This document shows positions 34,047 through 42,742 of a stretch of 64,000 bases of DNA, in pieces. Source of the DNA: Streptosporangium saharense (GTDB lineage Bacteria; Actinomycetota; Actinomycetes; Streptosporangiales; Streptosporangiaceae); contig NZ_JACHJP010000003.1 of NCBI RefSeq assembly GCF_014203715.1, positions 248,001 to 312,000 on the forward strand, written 5' to 3'. Below the pieces are notes generated by a model. That model was not told where the DNA came from and ran no database searches. It saw nothing but the letters and a program-made list of their open reading frames with translations. The position numbers and the translations under genes are program-made. Position 1 is the stretch's first letter. The number at the start of each line of letters is the position of its first letter.

Positions 34047-36032
34047 GTGACCCCATTTAGCGACATCCGCGATTATGTCGGCGTCCCGCGGGTGGTTTCC
34101 CTGCGGCTCTCCCCCGACGGAACTCGCCTGGTGAGCGTGGTCCAGGCACTCAACCCCGACGGAAAGTCCTATGGCACGGCCCTTTGGGAAATTCCCACGG
34201 ATGGGCGTGAGCCGTACCGGTTGACCCGGTCGGTGAAGGGTGAGACAGGAGCGGAGTTCACGGCGGAGGGCGATCTGCTTTTCTGTTCCCGCCGCCCCGA
34301 CCCGACGGTCAAGGAGGCCGAGGAGGAGGTCTCCGCGCTCTGGCTGCTGCCCCGCGCCGGAGGCGAGGCACGGCAGATCGCCTCACGGCCCGGTGGGGTG
34401 ACGGGGATCGTCACCGCGGGCGGGCACGTGGTCTTCGGCTCCGACGTGCTGCCCGGTGACGAGGCGACCGAGGCGGAGCGGCGCAGGACGCGCAAGGACA
34501 ACGGGGTGAGCGCGATCCTGCACGAGGACCCGCTGGTCCGTCACTGGGACCACGACCTCGGGCCCGGTGAGGTCAGGCTGTTCGCCGGGGCCCTCGGGCA
34601 GGAGCGGCTGACCGGGATCAGGGACCTCACCCCGCAGCCGGGCAAGGGCCTGGCCTTCGCCTCGTGGGACCTCACGCCGGACGGCGCGACCGTCGTGACG
34701 AGCTGGACGGTCCACCTGCCCGGCGGGGAGTTCGGCTTCCACCTGGCGGCGATCGACGTGGCGGACGGCACCCGGAGGATCCTCGCCGAGCAGGACGGTC
34801 ACGACTTCGAAGGCCCGGTCGTCTCCCCCGACGGGCGGCTGGTCGCGTGCGTGCGCTCCAGGCAGGGAACGGGAGAGGTGGCCACCGAGACGGTCCTGTG
34901 GATCGTCGACCTGGCCACGGGGGAGGGGCACGTCGCGGGTCACGTCGGCGACCACGACCTGTGGCCGGTGGACTTCGTGTGGGCGCCCGACTCCCGCTCG
35001 CTCTACCTGGCCGCCGACCACCTGGGGCGCCGCCCGATCTTCCGCGTCCCCGCCGACGGTTCCGAGCCGGTACGGCTGACCGCCGACGACGGCGCCTACC
35101 TGTCGCTGCAGGCCGCGCCCGACGGCTCGGTCTACGCGCTGCGCGGCGCCGTGGACAGCCCGCCGACCCCGGTGCACGTCACCGCGGACGGCACGGTCGA
35201 GACGCTGCCCTCTCCCACCCCTCGCCTCGACCTGCCCGGCACCCTGACCGAGGTCAGCGTGACCGCCGACGACGGCCAGACCGTCAGGGCCTGGCTGGTG
35301 CTGCCCGAGGGCGCCTCCGCGCAGAGCCCGGCGCCGCTGCTGCTGTGGATACACGGCGGCCCGGTGGCGACCTGGAACGACTGGTCGTGGCGGTGGAACC
35401 CGTGGATCATGGCGCAGAACGGCTACGCGGTGCTGCTGCCCGACCCGTGCCTGTCCACCGGGTACGGCGCGCGGATGATCCAGCGGGGCTGGGCCAACTG
35501 GGGGCCGCGCACCCACGCCGACCTGATGGCGATCACCGACGCCGCGCTCGAACTGCCCGAGCTCGACGCGTCGAGGACCGCCGCGATGGGCGGCTCGTTC
35601 GGCGGTTACATGGCCAACTGGATCGCCGGGCACACCGACAGGTTCAGGGCGATCGTCACCCACGCCTCCCTGTGGCACCTTGAGCAGTTCACCGGCACGA
35701 GCGACGCCTCGATGTACTTCCAGCGCGAGTTCGGGCTCCCGGGCGGGCGGATGTACCGGGAGTTGTCACCGCACCTGTTCCTGGAGCGGATCTCCACCCC
35801 CGTGCTGGTCGTCCACGGCGACAAGGACTACCGGGTGCCGGTCGGCGAGGGGCTTCGCCTGTGGTGGGACCTGCGGCGCACCGGGGTCGAGTCGAAGTTC
35901 CTCTACTTCCCCGACGAGAACCACTGGGTGCTCAAACCGGGCAACGCCGTGGTCTGGTACGAGACCGTCCTCGCCTTCCTCGCCCAGCACGTCCTGGGCA
36001 GGGAGTGGAAGCGGCCGGAGTCGCTGTCATGA
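34047..36032 (+). CDS. S9 family peptidase (acylaminoacyl/dipeptidyl peptidase-like), 661 aa
   Basis: An N-terminal beta-propeller (repeats such as VVSLRLSPDGTRLVSV, GPVVSPDGRLVACVRS, DFVWAPDSRSLYLAADH) gates an alpha/beta hydrolase domain from about residue 415. Catalytic Ser S517 lies in GGSFGGYM, Asp in VHGDKDYRVP and His in DENHWVL. An HGGP oxyanion loop (LLLWIHGGPVATW) is present. It cleaves short peptides in the cytosol, as there is no signal peptide. Its stop overlaps the ATG of the inositol monophosphatase gene (ATGA), so the pair is translationally coupled. Confidence 0.9.
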   Translation: MTPFSDIRDYVGVPRVVSLRLSPDGTRLVSVVQALNPDGKSYGTALWEIPTDGREPYRLTRSVKGETGAEFTAEGDLLFCSRRPDPTVKEAEEEVSALWLLPRAGGEARQIASRPGGVTGIVTAGGHVVFGSDVLPGDEATEAERRRTRKDNGVSAILHEDPLVRHWDHDLGPGEVRLFAGALGQERLTGIRDLTPQPGKGLAFASWDLTPDGATVVTSWTVHLPGGEFGFHLAAIDVADGTRRILAEQDGHDFEGPVVSPDGRLVACVRSRQGTGEVATETVLWIVDLATGEGHVAGHVGDHDLWPVDFVWAPDSRSLYLAADHLGRRPIFRVPADGSEPVRLTADDGAYLSLQAAPDGSVYALRGAVDSPPTPVHVTADGTVETLPSPTPRLDLPGTLTEVSVTADDGQTVRAWLVLPEGASAQSPAPLLLWIHGGPVATWNDWSWRWNPWIMAQNGYAVLLPDPCLSTGYGARMIQRGWANWGPRTHADLMAITDAALELPELDASRTAAMGGSFGGYMANWIAGHTDRFRAIVTHASLWHLEQFTGTSDASMYFQREFGLPGGRMYRELSPHLFLERISTPVLVVHGDKDYRVPVGEGLRLWWDLRRTGVESKFLYFPDENHWVLKPGNAVVWYETVLAFLAQHVLGREWKRPESLS

Positions 36033-36826
36033 CGGACGTGCGTCTCCTCGGCAGGCTCGCCGAGGAGATCTCCCGGGAGGCGGGGGAGATGCTCCTGGCC
36101 AAACGGCCCGCCAGACCCGAGATCCTGGCGACCAAGTCCAGCCCGACGGACGTGGTGACCGCCCTCGACCGGGCCGCCGAAGAGCTGATCCGCGACCGGA
36201 TCAGGCGGGCCAGGCCGTACGACGCGATCCTGGGTGAGGAGGGCGGCGCGACCGGTGAGGGCCGGGTCCGCTGGATCGTCGATCCGATCGACGGAACCGT
36301 CAACTTCCTGTACGGCCTGCCCGAGTGGGCCGTCAGCGTGGCCGTCGAGGTGGACGGCGAGGTCGTCGCAGGGGTGGTCAACGTCGTGCCGAGGGGTGAG
36401 GTGTTCACCGCGGTCAGGGGCGGGGGCGCCTGGCTGGCGGGGGAGCGGCTGCGCTGCACCGTCGGCGTGCCGCTCGACCGGGCGCTGATCGCCACCGGTT
36501 TCGGCTACGGGGCGGGACGGCGCGCGGTCCAGGCGCGGGTGCTCGCCCACGTGCTGCCGCGCGTGCGTGACATCCGCAGGGGAGGCTCGGCGGCCTCGGA
36601 CCTCTGCTCGGTCGCGGCCGGGCGGGTGGACGGCTACTACGAGCGCGGTCCGCAGTACTGGGACCACGCGGCGGGCGGACTCGTCGCCGTCGAGGCGGGG
36701 GCCAGGATCGGCGGCCTCGCGGGCAGACCGCCGAACCCGGACCTGACGATCTGCGCGGCGCCCGGCCTGTTCGAGGAGTTGCACGACCTGCTAGCGCCGC
36801 TGGACCCGGAACGCGACGACCCGTGA
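36029..36826 (+). CDS. Inositol monophosphatase family protein (SuhB-like), 265 aa
   Basis: Mg2+-dependent sugar phosphatase fold. LGEEGG supplies a metal ligand, WIVDPIDGTVNFLYGLPEWAVSVA is the IMPase signature 1, and YYERGPQYWDHAAGGLVAVEAGA is signature 2. SSPTDVVTALDRAAEELI is the N-terminal core. The likely substrate is inositol-1-phosphate (phosphatidylinositol/mycothiol precursors), though fructose-1,6-bisphosphate or other sugars are possible. The gene lies in the conserved suhB position relative to cutRS, DUF4193 and dut. Confidence 0.9.
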   Translation: MTDVRLLGRLAEEISREAGEMLLAKRPARPEILATKSSPTDVVTALDRAAEELIRDRIRRARPYDAILGEEGGATGEGRVRWIVDPIDGTVNFLYGLPEWAVSVAVEVDGEVVAGVVNVVPRGEVFTAVRGGGAWLAGERLRCTVGVPLDRALIATGFGYGAGRRAVQARVLAHVLPRVRDIRRGGSAASDLCSVAAGRVDGYYERGPQYWDHAAGGLVAVEAGARIGGLAGRPPNPDLTICAAPGLFEELHDLLAPLDPERDDP

Positions 36827-36843
36827 ACGGACGCGGGCACGGG

Positions 36844-36876
36844 CAGGCCCCCCGGGCAGGGGCACCGGAGGGCCTG
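36844..36876. terminator. Shared hairpin terminator
   Basis: CAGGCCC (36844-36850) pairs with GGGCCTG (36870-36876), extended by an inner CCGG/CCGG pair around a 9-nt loop. It lies between convergent genes. There is no strong U-tract, as is usual in high-GC actinobacteria. Confidence 0.55.
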
Positions 36877-36881
36877 TTCGC

Positions 36882-37049
36882 TCAGCGCTGGACGGGAACG
36901 ACGCCGTTGTCCGTTGCCAGACGGCGGAGATCCTCGATCTCGGCGGTGAAGGTGTCGGCGAGGTAGTGGTCGCCCGCGGACCTGGCTTCCTGCAGGTTCT
37001 TGTAAGCCTGGTCGAGGCGGTGTTCGATCGTGGTGGTGAACTCGCCCAT
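36882..37049 (-). CDS. Conserved small helical protein, 55 aa
   Basis: Begins MGEFTTTIEHRLDQAYKNLQ and ends DLRRLATDNGVVPVQR, predominantly one or two amphipathic helices with acidic/basic heptads. AAGGTGAG precedes the ATG. Small proteins of this type occur in actinomycetes near two-component systems, but no function is known. It is divergent from cutR and shares a terminator region with the inositol monophosphatase gene. It is short, but start, ribosome-binding site, codon pattern and protein-like sequence agree. Confidence 0.75.
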   Translation of the reverse strand: MGEFTTTIEHRLDQAYKNLQEARSAGDHYLADTFTAEIEDLRRLATDNGVVPVQR

Positions 37050-37267
37050 CTCACCTTCTTTCTCACGGGGGCTGAAGGATAGGGCTGGCGGGGGACTGGG
37101 TGTGAGCTCTACCCATGGCGATGGCCTGGTTAAACCTATATGTGTCTTACATCACGGATTGTTCGTACGGTGAGACCGGCCTTACCCCCGTCTTACGCGG
37201 GGTATGGCGACAATGAACAGTCGTTGCCGCGGGTTTCGCGGATCTTTCACGGGAGGTAGCAGAGGTC

Positions 37268-37921
37268 GTGCGCGTGCTTGTGGTTGAGGACGAGCGGGTG
37301 CTCGCCGACGCGATCGCGACGGGGCTCCGGCGTGAGGCCATGGCCGTCGACGTCGCCTACGACGGCGCGGGCGCGCTCGAAAGGACCGGCTACGTCGACT
37401 ACGACGTAATTGTCCTGGACCGCGACCTGCCCAAGGTCCACGGCGACGAGGTCTGCCGCCGCCTGGTCGCCGACAGGACGGCCTCGCGGATCCTGATGCT
37501 CACCGCCTCCGGTGACGTCGACGACAGGGTCGAGGGGCTGGGACTCGGCGCCGACGACTATCTCGCCAAGCCGTTCGCCTTCGTCGAGCTGGTCGCGCGG
37601 GTGCGGGCGCTCGGCCGCCGCTCGGCCCCGGCGCTGCCTCCCGTGTTGGAGCGCTCCGGAGTCCGTCTCGACCCGGGCAAGAGGCTGGTCACCAGGGACG
37701 GCGAGGAGATCGCGCTCACCAAGAAGGAGTTCGCGGTCCTTGAGGAGCTGATGCGCGCCGAGGGCGCGGTCGTCAGCCAGGAGGACCTGCTCGACAAGGC
37801 CTGGGACGAGAACATCGACCCGTTCACCAACGTGGTGCGCGTGACCATGATGACCCTCAGGAAGAAGCTGGGTGAGCCTCAGGTGATCGAGACGGTACCC
37901 GGGGTCGGGTACAAGCTGTGA
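37268..37921 (+). CDS. cutR: OmpR-family response regulator, CutR type
   Basis: Receiver domain with VVEDE acidic pocket, phospho-acceptor D51 in VIVLDRDLP, Thr in MLTASG and Lys in YLAKPFAF. The C-terminal winged helix (RLVTRDGEEIALTKKEFAVLEEL, NVVRVTMMTLRKKLGEP, TVPGVGYKL) binds DNA. The sequence is very close in pattern to Streptomyces CutR, named from melanin/copper work and now linked to envelope and antibiotic regulation. GTG start after GGGAGG. Its stop overlaps the kinase start (GTGA). Confidence 0.92.
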   Translation: MRVLVVEDERVLADAIATGLRREAMAVDVAYDGAGALERTGYVDYDVIVLDRDLPKVHGDEVCRRLVADRTASRILMLTASGDVDDRVEGLGLGADDYLAKPFAFVELVARVRALGRRSAPALPPVLERSGVRLDPGKRLVTRDGEEIALTKKEFAVLEELMRAEGAVVSQEDLLDKAWDENIDPFTNVVRVTMMTLRKKLGEPQVIETVPGVGYKL

Positions 37922-39285
37922 GCGGCGGCGAGGGCGCGGGAGAGGGCCGGTTCGCGGGCGGACCTGCCGACGAGGCCGGACAGGGGGTGCCGACCCACCC
38001 CATGATCAGTCCGCACTCCGAGCGCGGCCGCCAGGCGACCGTCTCACCGGTCCGCCTCCAGGCGCCCCCGCCGACCGGCCCGCCCGCCTGGGACGGGCCG
38101 CCCCCGCCCGGTGGCACCTCGCTCTCGCCGACCCCGCTCGAACGGCTGCACTCGACGGTCAGCAGGATCAGCATCCGCTGGCGCCTCACCATCACCTACG
38201 GTGTGCTGTTCTTCATCGCCGGGGTCCTGCTGCTGTTCGTCATCTACATGATGGTCGGCTGGGCGATCGAGTCGGCGTGGCCGACGGCGGTCACCGACGA
38301 CATGCCCAGCGACGTCGCGGCCCAGATCCAGCAGTGGTGGAACTCGAACCTGCACCTGGCGGTGACCGGGGCGCGCAAGGCCCTGCTGACCCGCTCCGTG
38401 CCCGCCCTGGCCGGGGTCGGCATCCTGGCGATCATCATCGGCTATCTCGCCGCCGACCGCGCGCTCAGGCCGATCCAGCAGATGACCACGACCGCGCGCA
38501 GGCTCTCCGACAGCACCCTCGCCCACGAGCGGATCGGCCTCGAAGGCCCCGACGACGAGCTCAAGGAGCTGGCCGACACCTTCGACGCCATGCTGACCAG
38601 GCTCAACGTGGCCTTCGACACCCAGCGGAGGTTCGTGGCCAACGCCTCGCACGAGCTGCGCACCCCGCTGACCATCAACCGGACCGTCCTGGAGATCGCG
38701 CTGGGCGATCCGCAGGCCTCCGAGGACCTCAAGGCGCTTGGCCGTACGCTGCTTGAGGTCAACGCGCGCAACGAGCGGCTCATCGAGGGGCTGCTGCTGC
38801 TGGCGCGCAGCGAGCGCGAGCTGAGCGTGCGCAAGCCGGTCGACGTGAAGGACGTCGCGGAGACCGCCGTCGAGCAGCTCCTGCCGCGCGCCAAGGAGGC
38901 CGGGGTCGTCGTGACCACCGAGCTGCGCGGCGCCGAGACGGTCGGCGACCCGGTGCTCCTCGAACGATGCGTCTCCAACCTGGTCGAGAACGCCATCAAG
39001 CACAACCTCCCCGACAGGGGACGCGTGTGGGTCCGCACGGGAATGGTCGAGGGGGCCCTCGTCGTTCAGGTGGCCAACACGGGGCCGCACGTGCCCGCCT
39101 ACGAGGTGAACAGCCTGTTCGAGCCGTTCCGCAGGCTCAACGCCGAGCGGGTCGACTCCTCCAAGGGAGCGGGGCTCGGGCTGTCCATCGTCCGCGCGGT
39201 CGTGCGTGCTCACGGGGGTAACGTGGCCGCCGTTCCCAGGGACGGGGGAGGTCTCGTGGTGACGGTGAGACTTCAGTCGCGCTGA
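37918..39285 (+). CDS. cutS: Sensor histidine kinase, CutS type, 455 aa
   Basis: A proline-rich cytoplasmic N-terminus (PPPTGPPAWDGPPPPGG) precedes helix 1 (LTITYGVLFFIAGVLLLFVIYMM). A short sensor loop of about 50 residues and helix 2 (VPALAGVGILAIIIGYLAAD) follow, then HAMP. The DHp has autophosphorylated H245 (VANASHELRTPL). The HATPase domain shows N-box VENAIKHN and G-box SKGAGLGLSIVRAVVRAHGG. Partner of cutR. The start is GTG 37918 overlapping cutR; a later ATG (near 38002) is possible. Confidence 0.9.
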   Translation: MSGGEGAGEGRFAGGPADEAGQGVPTHPMISPHSERGRQATVSPVRLQAPPPTGPPAWDGPPPPGGTSLSPTPLERLHSTVSRISIRWRLTITYGVLFFIAGVLLLFVIYMMVGWAIESAWPTAVTDDMPSDVAAQIQQWWNSNLHLAVTGARKALLTRSVPALAGVGILAIIIGYLAADRALRPIQQMTTTARRLSDSTLAHERIGLEGPDDELKELADTFDAMLTRLNVAFDTQRRFVANASHELRTPLTINRTVLEIALGDPQASEDLKALGRTLLEVNARNERLIEGLLLLARSERELSVRKPVDVKDVAETAVEQLLPRAKEAGVVVTTELRGAETVGDPVLLERCVSNLVENAIKHNLPDRGRVWVRTGMVEGALVVQVANTGPHVPAYEVNSLFEPFRRLNAERVDSSKGAGLGLSIVRAVVRAHGGNVAAVPRDGGGLVVTVRLQSR

Positions 39286-39578
39286 TGCGGCGGGGGGCGT
39301 CTCGTTCACGCCGTACATGTGGTTGGATGTGCCGTCGAACACGGTGGTGCATGCCGCCAATGTTGTGGTTTACGCCATATTTGGCTAACCACGCCCATTG
39401 GCGGGAGGTCCCTCACGTGTGGGGAGGTTCACCGACCATTCCGACGGGGTACCGAAGCAGGAATCTATCTGGCGGATCGGGCACAAGTTGAGCCTCTCGA
39501 ACGTTACACACGCGCGAACGAGCGCGAACGGACCACAAGCGCGGACAGATAGATAGATGAGGGGGATGGAGCAGACCG
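39286..39578. other. Intergenic region before the DUF4193 gene
   Basis: About 290 bases with probable promoter sequence and a small GATA-type tandem repeat near 39545. No gene seen. Confidence 0.5.
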
Positions 39579-39878
39579 ATGGCTACCGACTACGACAGCC
39601 CACGCAAGACTGACGACGACCTCGGTGAGGACAGTCTTCAGGAACTGCAGGCCCGCCGTACGGACAAGTCCTCGGGCAGTATCGACATCGACGAGACCGA
39701 CCTCGCCGAGTCGCTTGAGCTGCCGGGCGCGGACCTGTCCAACGAGGAGCTCTCACTGAGGGTGATTCCTCGTCAGGCGGACGAGTTCACCTGCGCGCGG
39801 TGCTTCCTCGTGCACCACCGCAGTCAGCTCGCCACCGAGAGGAACGGCCAGCAGATTTGCAAGGAGTGCGCGGCCTGA
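39579..39878 (+). CDS. DUF4193 domain protein, 99 aa
   Basis: Starts MATDYDSPRKTDDDLGEDSL, with an acidic N-terminal half (DIDETDLAESLELPGADLSNEEL). A zinc-ribbon-like C-terminus (FTCARCFLVHHRSQLA...CKECAA) has CxxC pairs. This is the actinobacterial DUF4193 family (Rv2699c type), essential in mycobacteria but of unknown role. The gene normally lies close to dut, whereas here about 7 kb separates them. Confidence 0.92.
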   Translation: MATDYDSPRKTDDDLGEDSLQELQARRTDKSSGSIDIDETDLAESLELPGADLSNEELSLRVIPRQADEFTCARCFLVHHRSQLATERNGQQICKECAA

Positions 39879-39957
39879 CGATATTCCGACGGCCGTCCGA
39901 GGTTGTCCTTCCCACGGTGGGCAGGACTCCGGGACAGCCTTGAGGAGGTTCCGCGAC

Positions 39958-40839
39958 ATGACGTCAGAGAACAAACAGACCGGTGCAGAGCCGGGCGACT
40001 CCACGGCCGGGGAGTCGACCGGCGCACCCGTGAACAAGGACCACGAGACGGACGGATCCCCCGAGCCCGCGAAGACACCGGAGGTCACGGCCGAGGGGGC
40101 CGTCGACCGCGAGGTGGCCGAACTCGTCGGCAGGCTCACCGAGCAGGAGGGGCTGGCGGGCCCCGAACGGCGGCGACTGCTCGGCCGCCTGACCACACTC
40201 CTGGCCAGGGGGTCGAGGAGGGCGAAGGACACGGGAGTCGGCCGTGGCCGCTGGCTGGCCGAGGTGTTCACCGCGGTCGCCCCCCGCATCCCCATCCGTG
40301 ATCTCGCCACCCTCTCCGAGCACCATCACGGCCTGGCCTCCGAGGCCCTGGCCGACGACCTCGTGCGGACGGCCGCCAAGGCGACCATGACGGTCGGCGC
40401 CATCGGCGGTGCCCTGGCCGCGGCCGAGTTCGCCGCCCCGCCCCTGCTGCTGTCCGCCCCCGCGCAGCTCGTCGCCGAGACCCTGGTGGTCGCCGCGATC
40501 GAGGTCAAGCTTCTCGCCGAGCTCCACGAGGTCTACGGCATACAGGTGCCGGGCACCGGGACGCAGCGCGCCATGGTCTTCGTGACCGCCTGGTCCAAAC
40601 AGCGCGGCGTCGATCCCCTGTCTCCCGCCACGGTCAGCATCGCGCTCGGCGCGGCCGCGAAGGCGGGGCTGCGCAACAGGCTGCTGCGCACCCTCGGCCG
40701 TCACCTGACCACCCTCGGCCCCTTCCTCACGGGCGCCGTCGCAGGTGGGGCCCTCAACCGCGCCGCCACCCGGAGACTCGCCGAGGCGGTCAGGGCTGAT
40801 CTAAGAATTAATCGGGCGCTTCCACCCGGTAAGTCATAG
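39958..40839 (+). CDS. Conserved actinobacterial protein with hydrophobic centre, 293 aa
   Basis: An acidic N-terminus (residues 1-45, EXE/TPE-rich) precedes VDREVAELVGRLTEQEGL and a helical domain. It includes a hydrophobic stretch (TVGAIGGALAAAEFAAPPLLLSAPAQLVAETLVVAAIEV), perhaps membrane-inserted, then LLAELHEVYGIQVPGTG. The C-terminus (GALNRAATRRLAEAVRADLR) is helical. AGGAGG lies 9 nt before the ATG. Homologous proteins are conserved next to DUF4193 and otsA in related genomes as far as I know. The function is unknown. Confidence 0.7.
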   Translation: MTSENKQTGAEPGDSTAGESTGAPVNKDHETDGSPEPAKTPEVTAEGAVDREVAELVGRLTEQEGLAGPERRRLLGRLTTLLARGSRRAKDTGVGRGRWLAEVFTAVAPRIPIRDLATLSEHHHGLASEALADDLVRTAAKATMTVGAIGGALAAAEFAAPPLLLSAPAQLVAETLVVAAIEVKLLAELHEVYGIQVPGTGTQRAMVFVTAWSKQRGVDPLSPATVSIALGAAAKAGLRNRLLRTLGRHLTTLGPFLTGAVAGGALNRAATRRLAEAVRADLRINRALPPGKS

Positions 40840-40892
40840 AAACGCCTGAATTGGGTAGTTGTTAGGAGTAGTCCGACTACCTGGAGGATTTT

Positions 40893-42266
<1,374 letters not shown>

Positions 42267-42274
42267 CCCCGGGA

Positions 42275-42311
42275 CGTCTCATCCCCGCGGGAGTCCCGCG
42301 GGGATGAGACG
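42275..42311. terminator. Bidirectional terminator after otsA
   Basis: CGTCTCATCCCCGCGGGA and its exact complement (42294-42311) form an 18-bp stem with a single-base centre. It also ends the convergent DUF4235 gene. Confidence 0.85.
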
Positions 42312-42316
42312 CGGCG

Positions 42317-42613
42317 TCAGACCGAGATCTCCTTCGCCGTCTCCCGTACGGACTTCCACGCGTCGTAGCGCTTCCTGGCGGTGCGGGCGACCACGATCTG
42401 CGCCACCTGCATGCCGACCCCCATCACCACGGCGTAGCCGATCGCCTCACCAAGACTGATGTCCAGCGACTCGTTGTCCGCGGGGGGCTTCTTGCCCGTC
42501 GTCTTCTCCCAGGCGAAGCCGATGACCTTCCGCGCGGCCCAGGCGGTCGCCAGCCCCGCGAGGCCGCCGATGACCCGCCACGCCAGATCCTGCTTCTCGG
42601 ACTTGTCGGCCAT
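42317..42613 (-). CDS. DUF4235 membrane protein, 98 aa
   Basis: DUF4235-type small protein with two hydrophobic helices (VIGGLAGLATAWAARKVIGF and GEAIGYAVVMGVGMQVAQIV) around a polar EKTTGKKPPADNESLD loop; ARTARKRYDAW is the typical C-terminal region. Common in actinobacteria, role unknown. The ATG at 42613 is preceded by GGAGGAGG. The upstream in-frame ATG of MGERKRGGGH lacks a ribosome-binding site. Confidence 0.85.
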   Translation of the reverse strand: MADKSEKQDLAWRVIGGLAGLATAWAARKVIGFAWEKTTGKKPPADNESLDISLGEAIGYAVVMGVGMQVAQIVVARTARKRYDAWKSVRETAKEISV

Positions 42614-42641
42614 GTGGCCTCCTCCCCGCTTTCGCTCTCCC

Positions 42642-42675
42642 AATTCTCGCGTCGTTCTCGCGTCGCGCGAGAATT
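42642..42675. repeat. Inverted repeat in the DUF4235/valS divergent promoter region
   Basis: AATTCTCGCG and CGCGAGAATT are perfect 10-bp arms separated by 14 bp. Possible operator or mRNA hairpin. Confidence 0.5.
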
Positions 42676-42742
42676 CCCGCCTCGAACAAGAACACTAGTC
42701 TCCTCCGTCACCCGGGCACGTGACGCCATACCATAGGGAGGC